Origin: Isoetes taiwanensis
Taxonomy: Eukaryota > Streptophyta > Lycopodiopsida > Isoetales > Isoetaceae
Length of the DNA stretch: 64,000 nucleotides
Assembly: GCA_021234155.1 (NCBI GenBank)
Contig: JAJEKV010000284.1
Location: 250,001-314,000 of the forward strand
Direction: 5' to 3'
This document shows positions 24,258-35,758 of the stretch, piece by piece. The notes under the pieces were generated by a model. It saw nothing but the letters and a program-made list of their open reading frames with translations. It was not told where the DNA came from and searched no databases. Both the position numbers and the translations under genes were made by a program. The number at the start of each line of letters is the position of its first letter. Position 1 is the stretch's first letter.

Positions 24258-24606
24258 ATATTTTTTACCATATCTATCTGAGCTTTTTCTACCTCTCACG
24301 TTGAGCGTTTTATTCATGAAGGCTAAAGGTTACCATAAAACACGCTTTAGCGTGTTTCAAATATTATCTTTCGGATTTTTCTAATGCTTTCTACTACACT
24401 TATTCATAATAGAAACTTGCATGCAATAGCATGATTAATTCAGGAAGAGAAACTCAAGAATTTTTCGAAACAAAAAGCGGATGAAGTTTATAAAAAACTA
24501 TTACGGTTTTTCATAAACATCATCTGCTTCCTCGCCTCGAGCAAATGCAAAGCTTGTCTTCTTGGATTAAACCTGCCATTGAGATGCAACTTAAAACTAA
24601 ATGAAA

Positions 24607-24857
24607 ACTAACCTTGAGTTCCGATTTGGAAGGATTGAAGAACGGAGGACTATGCTTGTGGTTTTAATTCGAGGCTTTTTCGATTCGCGGACCTTAGTCC
24701 TCACTCTGGATGCTTTCTGAGAACTAAAAGCGAGTCTTTTTAGTAAGTTAGGAATTGCCGAAACCAAACATCTAACATTCTTTGAATATAAATCGCTCAC
24801 CAAGATTTCAGGGACGCGGATCAAAACACGAGATAGCGTTAACCGGCAAATCGTCAT
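24607..24857 (-). pseudogene. Minus-strand basic exon with splice donor
   Basis: The frame begins MTICRLTLSRVLIRVPEIL and continues with LLKRLAFSSQKASRVRTKV and RESKKPRIKTTS. It ends in a GTTAGT donor near 24612. The 3' neighbour is a gap with a CACGCTTTAGCGTG hairpin. It is probably part of the same decayed minus-strand gene set; no family is recognised. Confidence 0.35.
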
Positions 24858-25680
24858 TATGAAGGAAGGAAGAAAATGTAGGAACTTTGAGGCGTAAAAT
24901 GGATTTATATAGGCATAATTAGAAATAAGTTAAGCGTGAATAATTGATTGCTTGAATTAACACACTGGCGTCACGGTCTTCCTTGGAGACATGACATGTA
25001 TATGGTATATATGGAGAATATTGCATTTCATGCAATAAATTCTCTCCACATTTTATTCCATTTATTGCATTAAAAAAATAGAATTTAGAAATTTTATATA
25101 GGCTAACTTAAAAATGATTTTAAAAAGGCAAAGTTATCAAGGCTAAAAATGACTTGTAAGGTTGGGGATGTTTTAGGTCGTATAGGAAAATTTCCTATGG
25201 TTCTTGTGATGCATCGGAGATTTCTCATGTGGTTGATTTATAGTGTTTCGAGACTTTGTTGAGACAAAATTTGCAGATACAAAATTTTTAGAGACAAAAT
25301 TTTAGAAAGCGACTTGGAGCCAAAATAATTGGAGAATCTGAGTTTGATTTTATCCAAAAAAATTTATGTCTGAAAAAGCTGTTTGAAGAAAATTGTTTGA
25401 AGACAAAGTTTATGAAGAAAACCATTTGATTTCATTAAAAGCAGTTGTATGTGAGATGCCGAAAGGCTTAGGCGATTGCCCAGAAGGCTTTTCACACAAT
25501 TCTGAAAAAAATGCGGGGCGTGTCCAAAACATGTAAGAATGGAAACAAAAAATGGGGCATAGGGATCTGCATCACTCTTCTTCCACGCTTTGCAACAAAG
25601 AAGAAAGAAAGGTGTTAGAAAAAGAAAGAAAGGTGCAAAAACAAAAACAAAAAGAAATCACATGCAAACTGGTTCATCTC

Positions 25681-26054
25681 TTAACCACTCAAAAAGCGGG
25701 TCGAATTGTCGACCTTCTTCCGAAATCCTCCTCCTCCTCCTCCTCCTCCTCCAGAGATTTCATTCTCTGTTTGAGGGTCAAGCCAACCACCAGGCGGGCG
25801 GTCATGTGCTCTTGGGAGGACATCTCCTCCTCTTCCTCCAACTCCTCCCTCTTCCTCCTCTTCCTCCTCTTGAATCGGAGGAATCGGAGAGGAGCTCAAC
25901 TCCTCCTCTTCCATGTCGAAATCAGAATCATCCTCTGAATCGGAATCAGAGGAGAATTGGGAAAGAAAATCAATGAGGGGGGGGAATTGAGCGGGTTCTT
26001 CAACCCGACGTCTCTTTGAGGAGACCTCGGGTTCTTCATGGCTGAACGCTTCAT
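25681..26054 (-). pseudogene. Acidic low-complexity leader exon, frameshifted
   Basis: On the minus strand an ATG at 26054 opens MKRSAMKNPRSPQRDVGLKN. At a run of eight C (25977-25984 on the plus strand as G) the frame is lost by one base. In the neighbouring frame it continues LIDFLSQFSSDSDSEDDSDF, then poly-Glu and poly-Gly runs coded by a (TCC)9 microsatellite (25726-25752), and a stop at 25681. A homopolymer indel, biological or from sequencing, would explain the break. The product would be an acidic, disordered protein start. Similar Ser/Asp-rich leaders occur at 32.75 kb (plus) and 35.8-36.1 kb (minus). Confidence 0.4.
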
Positions 26055-26552
26055 GGCGGGCAGAAAAAAAAATTGGGACAGAATGGAGGTCTTGAAAGCG
26101 TGAACCGGATTTATATAGGGTTAATTAGAAATTAGCGTGAATAATTTATTGCCTCAAATAACACGCCAGGCGTACGAAATTCCCGCCAGCTATATCATCT
26201 AGGGTATATTATTATGGATAATAAATTCTCACGTCTATTAGTTATATGTCTTTTCGTAATCATATATCCAAATTTTCGATAATTAAAATTTGGATATATT
26301 TATATAAATGTCATTTCCTTGTTGTTGCCACGAAAATTCTTGTTTTAAATGATTTCGTTTACGCCCATTGTTATTATTATATTAAACCTATTTCCAAGGA
26401 ATTTCTTGCTTTTAAAAAAATTGATTTACCTCTACATATTCCATAAATGTACGTAGTTTTTTTATCTTATGGTGTAATAATTTTTTCCTACTCATTGACT
26501 AAAAAGGGTGCAATTTGCCTAGGTCAATGGTGCCTCTCCAACTCAAGATGGT

Positions 26553-29426
26553 GTGCAACATATTGAAAAGAGCAATATCAATGAAAAACCAACTCCTAGC
26601 AAGAATGTTGAAGAAAAACAATTAGTCCTCTATAGTAGGGTGCAATGGAGGAACAAGAAGGTGAGAATCATGCACAAGTGCAACAAAGGAAATAGTAGGC
26701 CAAGGAGTCATTGTGCTAGCGGATCCCGGTCAAGCTGTTAATGATGAAAGGCTAGGGAAGACAATATTGGTATTGCAATTTCGATGTTGGAAGACAACTG
26801 GAAAGGTAAAGGTTTGGGTGACAAGGAATGTTTTGGTTGTGTCAAGCAATTGGAGGTTCCTTGCATCATGGCATGGCCTATAAGTAGTGTTCAATTTGTG
26901 GAGGATTATATTTTTTCAGAGCTTTGAGGTTGTTGGGGACAATGATTGTCTTGATATTGATCCATTGGCGGTTGGAACTCTAAACCTAGGCAAAAGGGGA
27001 GAAGTATCAGTTGCCAGACATTATCCTAGCAAAAGAGCCAAGTTGATTAGTGACACCAAACATGAGACAATGGTGAAGGTTAGGGGCTCAGATTGTTGTT
27101 GGAGTGATTGTATGCAATTCTTCACAATAGAACAATTGGTGGAAGCAAGAGCCACTTTTCAAGAGTACTGTTGATGAGAGGAGGACCTACATGTACACAA
27201 TCTTGAGCATGCACTTCAAGATGAAAGAAACCCAAGCAGAAAAAGATACCCTTTGCTAGGCAAATGGATATGTGTAAAAGCATGGCGGGAGTATCCATGC
27301 AATTCCAACTTCTTCATGGCATAATTGGCAAAAAAAAGCAGTAGAGGGGAGCAGGGATTGCTTTACATGGAAATAATGGTTTGTTGAGACCAACAGCTAG
27401 GACCTTGGCTGCGGGGAGATATTTGAAAAAATATATTGATTTCAATGCGGAGAGTCTATGCCACACAAAAGCGAGAAGGGATGAAAAGGGAAGAGCGGGT
27501 TGTTGAGAAAAGGTTGCCATCACATTGTACTCAAAAGAGTATTTTGGAAGAAGTGAATTCCCTACGCCGAGAATTGGGAATTCTTCCAATATCCCAACCT
27601 AGCTTTAGTAGGTTATGGAAGAAGCATTTCAATCATGTCACCATAGCAACTTCAAACAACTTTGCAAAGTGCAATTTATGTGCTAAGTTGAAGGAGACTC
27701 TTGATAAGGCGTGCAACCTAGTCAAAGGGCTAGGATAAGGGAGCATATGAAGGACCATATGGTGACCAACTATCATGTAGATCATGTTATTGGATGTGGA
27801 GGACTTTATATGCATTGGAACCCAATAACTATTTATGTATTATACATGACAAGATGGACCAGAAAAAGACTTGTCTTCCACAATTCAAGTACATACCAAA
27901 GTCATGTGGAAGATCATACCCTTCTGAGATCTCAATGACTTTGGGGCAATCTTGCATGGGTGGGAATCAAACCTACTATGGCCATTTTAGTTTGGAGTTG
28001 TGGAGTGATGGTCCTGATTTTCATATTGGGAGTATCATGAGGTGTTTGAGAAACTATGAAAATGGATACAATGGTCACCTCGGGACCTTCTGACTAGCCG
28101 GGCACTACATAGAGCATTGTTAGATGGAAACCCTAACAATATTGAAAAGTTCAGCAAGGCAAGGTTTAGGAAGCATGGGTCTAATGAACATGTTGGAGCT
28201 TCAACTTCACGTCTTTGAACCTCAAGATCTACCCAAAAGGTTTCTCTTGCAACTTGATAATTGTCTTTGGCCAAAATAAAACAGTGGATGTTTTCTTTCC
28301 TATCCTACTTAACAAATTTGTGGGGATATTTGAAAAAGAGTTAATTTAGGGTTTCTTATGCCCGGGCATACCCATGAGGATGTGGATGCATTATTTGGCA
28401 AATATAGTTGTATCTTGAAGCGACAAGCGGTGACCAACTTTCCTAGGCTAATGGAAATCTTGCATGAATGCACTACTCCAAACCCTATAGCTTCTCTCAT
28501 AGAAGAAGTGCCCGATTGGAAGAGCTTTGTGGATGGTTATACATTGGATCTTGAAGGTCATTCCGGGCCTCTGCAGTTCACTTTTTGGGTGAGAGATGGG
28601 ATTCCAATCTTCCAATGGAAGATGAGACCTTGAGGAGGATGAGTGGAGAGGAGGGGAGGAAATATGGTAGAGATGAGAATGGCAAGCCTATGATACCTCT
28701 AGGTCAACCAAAAGCTTTAAAACCCTCTGAAGAAGTGAAGCAATTGGGATTGACTAAGGAAGGAATCCGAGACTATATAAAAGCATTGGCAAACCAATCC
28801 GGATGACACCAACCGTGCCTTGGTGGCTTCTTTGGAAGAAGGTGATTAACTTGTTGGGGAGATAGACACATCCTCGGATGAATTGAAAGAAGGGTGGTTG
28901 CCTAAAACTAGGTGGAAGACCTTAGCAGTCTTTGAGGATGTTGATGACTTTGTAAAGTAGCATTCGCCAAGCAATATGCTCCTCCTCCTTCCCGACAAAC
29001 ACTATGTTGGTCCTAAGAACAATAGGCCAAAGTTTCTAGGCATGGATGCTTATGAACCTTCCAATCGACTTGGAATGCCACCAATTTGTGGTAGTAAAGC
29101 CATCGGATTTAGATACATATCCAAGTGTGGTTGGGGTTCACTATCTCGATATTTGCAAAGAAGAAGGTAATATTAACTTCAACCATGTGCGGGTGGAATG
29201 GTGGTGTCCGGTGCATCGGTTGACCAACGTGTCGGATAAAGAAAGGTACTTTCAGATTGTTGGACAAAGAGATGGAGGAGAAATCGAGAGTGATCCCGAT
29301 CTTTGGCTAGACTATGAAAGTGTTTTGTACTCATGGACTCCAAACACTATTCCAGCTAGAAATGCGAAATTACAATACCTCGGGGATGTCGGGGAAGAAG
29401 GCTATGATATCATTGGGGGTGCTTGA
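26553..29426 (+). pseudogene. DUF7869-type transposase-like gene, decayed
   Basis: Pieces of one long protein occur in order on the plus strand. N-terminal Cys pairs: DCCWSDCMQFFTIEQLVEAR (about 27090). Then RRTYMYTILSMHFKMKET (27180), LHGNNGLLRPTARTLAAG (27360), ELGILPISQPSFSRLWKKHF (27570) and FAKCNLCAKL, a zinc-ribbon-like pair. Catalytic-looking blocks follow: IIHDKMDQKKTCLP (27840), LLQLDNCLW (28247) and GHTHEDVDALFG (28362). The C-terminal part (29050-29426) has VRVEWWCPVH and VLYSWTPNTIPARN. I recognise this as the layout of proteins with domain DUF7869, widespread transposase-like genes; the name is from memory. At least five frameshifts and several stops make it inactive. The element's terminal repeats were not found. 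Confidence 0.65.
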
Positions 29427-29795
29427 AGAAAGTTGAATAACTATGTAAATTTTTGTTATCACGTTTTTATGATATGGTGCTATATTGTGAAATATTGACT
29501 ATTTTGTAAATAACATGATATTACGTTTTCATAATTTTGAGGTGAAATGTGTGAATTTGAATATGCTACTAAAAACATGCAATATGAAATTTGTCCCAAA
29601 ATTAAGACATAAACCCAATTTAATTGAATGATGGTTTAAGAGAGGATCATGCCACTCACTATCTGGAAGAATCACAGGTTATTTCATTTCTTCATCTTCA
29701 CCACATTTTTTATTGTTAATGTGGTATGTGGTATGTGGTTAGTGATTGCTTGTGATATGTGGTTGGTGTGGTTAGTGTGCCTATTAATGCTGTGA

Positions 29796-30318
29796 TATAT
29801 GATATGTGCTGCCTAGTGTGGTGAGGCACGTGGTGTAAAATAAATGTTGTAAATATATGCTTTGTGGTGCCTAGTGTGGTGAATAACATGGTGTAAAATA
29901 CATGCTGTAATATATGCTATGTGGTGCCTAGTGTGGTGAAAAACATGGTGTAAAATAAATGCTCTAAATATACGCTTTGTGGTGCCTAGTGTGGTGAATA
30001 ACATGGTGTAAAATAAATCTTTGTAATATATGCTATGTGAAGCCTAGTGTGGTGAATAACATGGTGTAAAATAAATCTTTGTAGTATATTCTATGTGGTG
30101 CCTAGTGTGGTGAAAAATATGGTGTAAAATAAATGATGTAATATATGCTATGTGGTGCCTAGTGTGGTGAACAATATGGTGTACTGATAAATTATGTAAT
30201 ATATGCTTTGTGGTGCCTAGTGTGGTGAATAACTTTTGGCATAAGATGAATATCCGTAATATATGCTATGTGGTGCCTAGTGTGGTGGAAAATGTAGTGT
30301 GCAATAAATATCTTTGAT
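29796..30318. repeat. ~57-bp minisatellite, nine copies
   Basis: The core GCCTAGTGTGGTG occurs nine times between 29813 and 30270 at 57-60 base spacing. Each is followed by AATAACATGGTGTAAAATAA and a TAATATATGCTATGTG segment. It is the densest of the TGTGGTG/CACCACA repeat patches spread over 29.7-42 kb. Confidence 0.92.
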
Positions 30319-30589
30319 CACCTTGTTATCTTCCTTGCAGTTGCAATTGTTAGAAATTCAAGGCGTAACATCCTAGTGTTATGATCAAGCAGAGGATGTT
30401 TGAAAATTTGAAACCATGGTTTGTTGTAAAATTAAAGGACTTCAATAGTTGCTCTTGTATATACCATGTTAGAATCACGGATGCTAATAGATGGCTTCAA
30501 TAGTATGAGAACTAAGCACCCAAAAGCTGCTTGAAAAATTGCACTTGTCAACTTTTGGTCAGGACATATATGGTGAATCGCGAGGCCCG

Positions 30590-32235
30590 AATATAAAATA
30601 AGTAGCACAAGAAGTACGTGGCGGGGAATTTTATGTGAGAAAACTACTAGCTTCCAACCTTACCATAAGAGGGAATGCATTGCGGGTGAGTGTAAAGAGT
30701 GTGGGATTAAGAAGTTCCCTATCCGCCCACATGAACAATCTAGTGATAGTGGCATGGTGAAGTGGGAATACCTAGACTATGAAAAACTGTATTGAGAGAT
30801 GGCAGCAAGAAGTCTAAGCTAGTTCACCAACACAATGAACCGCAAGTCTTCCTTTGGTGAACAAAATGTTGGAGAAGCTTCCAAAATTTCCTTTACACAA
30901 CGGATATAAGTGGTGTGCGGTGGAGGCGATTACAAAGAACTCCTTGATAACTTGCACGGAGATGCTTACCTATCCGTGGTTGACTTGCAGAGAATTATAC
31001 TTTTAAGGAGCGAGAATGAAGTTAGGTCCATGCTTATTTGGGTCAACAACTTGAGATAACTATATTTGTTCAAATAACCTATCCGGGTTGATCGAGGCAG
31101 AACACCATTGAGAAAGAAACACACTACTATGTGTGGATGATAGGGAACATGACACACTTTTTGTTCAACATTGTTTTATGAAACATTTTGAGTACTTAAA
31201 AGCGAAAGGCAATGTCCCCAAACAGCACTATGTATTTTTAGGATGGTCTTTGCATCACAATTCAAAGCAGCCGGATCATTTTATTTTGTTGGAAGGTACG
31301 GTTGTGATCTGAGAGGTCAACATGATGTGGAACTTCTTTGGATCAAACCATGGAAAAGGTGAACATGATGGGAAGGCGTGAGAATTGAAAAGATGGATCA
31401 CGAGGTCTACGGCTTAAACATCGACATTAAACTAGATAATGCCCATGATGTGGTGAAAAATTGAGAGAAACAATTTCAATGTGGTACATCCGAGTGGACT
31501 GAAAATGGAAGAAAAGTTCGGAGATACTTAAGGGAAATAAAACACGAGGATATCAACAGGGGAAAAAGGCTTGGGGTGCGAGAGACAATTCGAAAACGGG
31601 GCAAATGCATTGGTCCATGGATTCATTTAGGAAATCCAACACGGCTACATACGAGAAAGCTATCATGTTTTGCAGCAATTGTTTGGATGGAAAATGGGAC
31701 ATGTGTGAGAACAAATTGTATGTAGATGAATGGGACCTTGTAGTCGTTGAACCATCCTCCAATGTTCATGCGGATGTGGAAGAGACCCGCAAGTCTACCG
31801 AGCCACTATACTCAACCTTGGCAAATGTACTTGCGAAGCACTTAGAGAAGGAGACAAACTTTGCGATTCTTTGCACCTAAAGGGAGCGAGGAGGATTACG
31901 TATTTTGGATGTTGCTATGCACCAAGCCAAAATTTGAAGTTGAAAATGACTTCAAGCGAGCGGAAACTTGTTTATGAGAGGTGAAACCGTTTTGGAGGGC
32001 ATTTACTATAGAAAGAAGCCTCGGTCAAAGATGATGTATGAGTTGTTGACAAAGCGAGCCAAAGTCACTTGTATTCTCTACTCAAATTTGTGCTATTCGA
32101 GGTTCCCATGCGGCCGAGATCAAGAAAGGTGCTCGAACTGTTTCTGAGGCTAGACCAGGCGAGATGAGGAAAAGATTCTAGAAAACTTGCAGGAGGTTTT
32201 ATCGATGAAGATAGCATGTCTGATGAAGAATAGCT
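30590..32235 (+). pseudogene. Family I transposase-like protein, catalytic and C-terminal part
   Basis: Ordered blocks in shifting frames. EECGIKKFPIRPHEQ-like Cys pair region near 30680, then VKWEYLDYEKLY. VVDL and LAENYTFKE near 30980 (first acidic site). Near 31170, FMKHFEYLKAKGN-like sequence. ASQFKAAGSFYFVGRYG near 31250 (second site). NFFGSNHGKGEHDG near 31345 (third). LDNAHDVVK near 31430. CSNCLDGKWDMCENKLYVDE near 31670. A BAH-like tail, RGETVLEGIYYRKKPRSKMM, near 31980. The layout is that of a large transposase-type protein whose N-terminal part matches the segment at 17.1-17.4 kb. Numerous frameshifts and stops; inactive. The Cys-pair blocks suggest zinc binding. Confidence 0.6.
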
Positions 32236-32418
32236 GAACACATTCTTACAGGTTAGGAAATGATTCAGAAATTTTGAATATATTGTTGTGTCTTGCCTTG
32301 TTTGAGAATAATATAAGAAACTCAATTCCATGCTCAATTGTATTTTGATGTCCCTTGTTTCAATGTAATATGTTTGCTTCTGATGTAATATGTAATTGTA
32401 TTTTGATGTCCCTGATGT

Positions 32419-32512
32419 AACATGCCCCAGGTTCACCACAGGTTTCACCACATGTGTTTCACCACATGTGGTGACACATGTGTTTCACTACATGTTTCAC
32501 CCGTGTTTCACT
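32419..32512. repeat. CACCACATGTG patch
   Basis: GTTTCACCACATGTG and variants repeat five times, including the palindrome CACCACATGTGGTG. A related patch with TTTCACCAC units lies at 34614-34670. Confidence 0.75.
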
Positions 32513-32732
32513 TTTTGTCTCTCTTCTCCGAGACGGATAGATCCTTCTCGAACAGCTTTTCTACTGAAATACTTTCCTTTTCCTTAAATTCTCTCGGTCC
32601 CATCAATTCCTCTCATCATCCTTTGGCTGACAGCCGTACTCGAAAATCATTATGGGATGGCGAAAATTAATGACCTCGGGCAACCCAAAAGGCTCGAGAT
32701 GCCATTCTTCTTGCTCCCGACCGAGTTTACAG

Positions 32733-33453
32733 TTTATTACAGCAGTTCGGGAGCGCGGACGGTTCTGATTCTGATTCTGATTGGGTGGGAAGCGATTTTG
32801 CGATTTTGACTTACAAAGCAGCCTACGCCGGCCAGACATGGCCAACTTCACCTCTTGAATCTTTGCAAAACGATGGAGTGCCGGAATGGGACAATGTGAC
32901 CAAAGAAGAAGAGCCCATAATACCTAGGCGTCTTTGTCGATTTTCAGCCATGCGAGAATGGATGGACATGATCGAGCAACGAAATTACTCTATTCACGGA
33001 TGAGAATATGACCACGAAATGCTGAAAACTCTCACCAGAAGGTTGAATTGTACACCACAGCTCCCAGCCTCTCAACTTACTCTGCCTCCACTGAAATTTT
33101 TACACACTAGCATCCTTGGCCCACTCCTCATACTATTGACCGGGGATCGCAAAAGGTTGAGACCTTTTACGCTTAATGGCTACCAAGCCTTTACGCTAGA
33201 CGGGTTCATCTTTTGTTATGATAGGTTGTTTGAGAGGACCAATTCCTTCACTTGGGGATATGTACTATCATCACAAGGCCTTTGCGGGGATGGACATGGA
33301 GAAGCTGCTATTCTGTTTGGTAACACTCCACCATTATGGTTTTTTGCTTTCCCTCCAGAATGGGAGCAAATAGGCTGGGAAGCTGACCCGGTGGCCACTG
33401 ATCTGGTGATCATAGAAGATGACGAGGAGGAGCTGGACCCAGATCTCTTTTGA
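32733..33453 (+). CDS. Hypothetical protein, one in-frame TGA
   Basis: After an acceptor-like TTTACAG at 32726-32732, one frame runs to a TGA at 33451, broken only by a TGA at 33001. It begins with an acidic leader (SADGSDSDSDWVGSDF). The middle reads WPTSPLESLQNDGVPEWDN and MREWMDMIEQRNYS. After the stop come QLTLPPLKFLHTSILGPLL, GYQAFTLDGFIFCYDRLF and LSSQGLCGDGHGEAA. It ends in an acidic tail (IIEDDEEELDPDLF). The long uniform frame suggests a recent single nonsense change (possibly CGA to TGA) or an unseen intron there. No family is recognised. The CACCACA repeats just upstream link it to the 30-42 kb set. Confidence 0.5.
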
Positions 33454-33811
33454 TAGACCCACAGGAATGAAAGCAAGTGTATATAAAAGTTTTGTTTCTC
33501 ATGTAATCTGAAATGTTTAATACAAATCCTTGTAATGTCTGAAATGTAACCTTATGTAATCATTTTATATGTTTAATATAAATCTTCACTCTTCAATCTT
33601 TCTTGTTTAATTGTGAGGTGAAAGTGACACCTGAAAAATTACATTAAGGATGAACGGAATGGGACAGAGAAACACATGATGAAACCCACCATTGGAAATC
33701 TGTCACATCAAATGCAAGGTCAATCATTCAAAAGCTGGTTGTGCAGGAAAGATTGGAGGGAAACCCTAAATCTAGTTTTGCATGCAGACATTGGCTTATC
33801 CCGATCCAGCT

Positions 33812-33949
33812 ATGGCGGAAGAAAAGCGTAAGGAGAAACAGGGCACAAACAATTTCGCCGGTTCAAATGCGATGCGCGATCTGGTAGGACCTATCTTTGG
33901 AGCAAATAGACCGAACGAGAGGCGGATATTAGAGGCGGAGGACCCATGA
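33812..33949 (+). CDS. Small hypothetical ORF, 45 residues
   Basis: The frame starts MAEEKRKEKQGTNNFAGSN and continues with LVGPIFGANRPNERR, ending DP. An acceptor-like TGCATGCAG lies upstream at 33779-33787, so it may be an internal exon. Short, charged and unrecognised. Confidence 0.3.
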   Translation: MAEEKRKEKQGTNNFAGSNAMRDLVGPIFGANRPNERRILEAEDP

Positions 33950-34081
33950 ATTCCGAGGTATTCTAGGCTTAAAACATAGGTTAATTCCTGATGGGCTTAA
34001 AGAATTAGAAGCCAAGGCAGTGATAGGCGGTTGCCTTTCTTTGTAGTAGATGTTGTTTTACACAGATGATGTTGTTTACGG

Positions 34082-34451
34082 ATGATGTCGGGGAGACTTA
34101 ACGAGAGCTGGTGCGGCCGGCGGGGTTCAGGGGTGGTGTATGATTACGATGATGAGTTCTCGGCTCTCTCCATGCTTGAGGAAGAGGATATGTTCATCCA
34201 ACTAAAGCAGGAAATGATCCATGCTTCAGCCATTAAAAAGTGCTCAACGGGCGGATGCATGGAGACACAACAACCTGAGACAATACTTTATGAATCTGTA
34301 TCATAAGTGGGAGCAGAAACGAGAGGCTCATGTTTTAGTGTTGCTGGATTACACCAACTATTCAGCAGAAACACTTGATGAAATCTTGAACATACTTGGA
34401 AGAAGAAGAGTTACAGATCTCACAATGCAGGATCTGATTGAGGCCCAGTAA
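34082..34451 (+). pseudogene. Hypothetical protein with one frameshift
   Basis: The first frame reads VVYDYDDEFSALSMLEEEDM, then FIQLKQEMIHASAIK. Near 34225-34240 the coding sense passes to a second frame reading ADAWRHNNLRQYFMNLYHKW, AHVLVLLDYTNYSAETLDEI and RRRVTDLTMQDLIEAQ, with a stop at 34449. The two parts overlap by about 85 bases, so a single indel explains the break. The product would be helical and unrecognised. Confidence 0.4.
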
Positions 34452-34999
34452 CTGTATGTCATCATTAACCTCTTCAAAATAGCTCAGGGTTATAGTTTTC
34501 CCTGATTTTTCTGCATACTTCATTGCATAAGATGTATGAACTATTCTACCGGGTATGGTAGATTTCCATATGTATTTTTCTCCCTTTGAAATATAAAAGC
34601 AACGTTTGTATCACCACAGTTTTCACCACATTTTTCACCACGGCTTTCACCACAGATTTCACCATAATCAGCCAGGGGCATTGACCAGTTTTTGACCCGG
34701 TCAGAAAATGGAATGGCTCTCAGATTCCTGATAATATCTTGACTGATTTTGGTGACAGCAATATATGGATCCCAAATTAGGTCCCTGAATTGATATGAGG
34801 CCAAAATTCATTAAGCTCTGCTTTGTGCAAAGATTCTTGCAAGGCCACTAACTTTTGCTTGTGGAATTACGTGTTTTTCTTTTAGGTTTCTTTTTGAACT
34901 CTATTTCTTTTGAACCCGAGCCAATTTCCATCAAATTTCAAATTTCAATCAATTTCAATTGTTGGTGTTTCATAGTATTTTAAATTGCTGGTATATAGA

Positions 35000-35560
35000 C
35001 AGGGCACTGAGGCCAATTTACAAGGTAAAACATCTAAGTACAAGGTATAACAAAACCAAGGTAAAACATGTAAGTACAACAGAATTAGAAAAAGACACAA
35101 GGCATAAATTTACACAAGGCACAAGGTATAACAAAACCACAAATTTACAGAAAGGCACAAGGCCATCATCCACATTAAAGAAGGCACGAAGGCCTGGATT
35201 ACAGAAGGCACAAGGCCTGGATTACAGTCAGCACAAGGCCATTACAATTAAAGGCACTAAGGCCTGGATTAAACAAAAGGCACAAGGCCTGGATTAAACT
35301 GAAGGCATAATAAAAAGGTATTACAAAACCAATTGATTAAAACAGAAAACAAAACCAGAAATTTTCAAAAAGGCACAAGGCCATCATATATTACAATAGG
35401 CACTAAGGCCTGTGTTACAGAAGGATCGGCACAGCCATTACATTTCAAAGGCACTAAGGCCTGTTTCACAGAAGGGTCATTACAAAGAAAGGCACTAAGG
35501 CCATTACAAAGAAAGGCACTACGGCCTATAGCATCTGTTTTTAAAAAAATTACAAAGGCA
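35000..35560. repeat. AAGGCAC(A/T)AAGGCCT minisatellite
   Basis: Some fifteen irregular copies of GGCAC(A/T)AAGGCC, often followed by TGGATTACAGA, at spacings of about 20-40 bases. A poly(A) run of 17-18 bases lies near 35590-35607. Open frames across it (KAQGLD-type repeats) are artefacts. Confidence 0.85.
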
Positions 35561-35758
35561 CAAAAGGCCTGTTTCTGAAGAACTTGATCAAAAAAAAAAA
35601 AAAAAAAGCAAAACATGTCTTCATGAGCTGCCGGGACTTCAAGCTTCATCTGTAAGAAAAGTTCAGAAAGTTAGAAAGCTCTATGGGAAAGAAAGCAAAA
35701 AATGATATTGCATGCGACTTACTCTCTAGCCAATTTTGAAATTCAAAAAAATTCTTCT

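Larger units (their letters stand above)
20622..26173. repeat. Dispersed CACGC-N-GCGTG mini-hairpins
   Basis: Short GC-rich palindromes are scattered through an AT-rich stretch: CACGCTGGCGTG at 20622, CACGCTTGGCGTG at 22020 and 22058, CACGCCTGGCGTG at 24024, CACGCTTTAGCGTG at 24341, CACGCCAGGCGT at 26162. Degenerate copies lie at about 18500, 20661, 20721, 20786, 20815, 24073 and 24961. Most fall in gaps between the minus-strand coding relics. Confidence 0.75.

Noticed and set aside
35333-35578. Lys/Gly-rich 81-codon frame
   Set aside because: Periodic translation of the AAGGCAC minisatellite.
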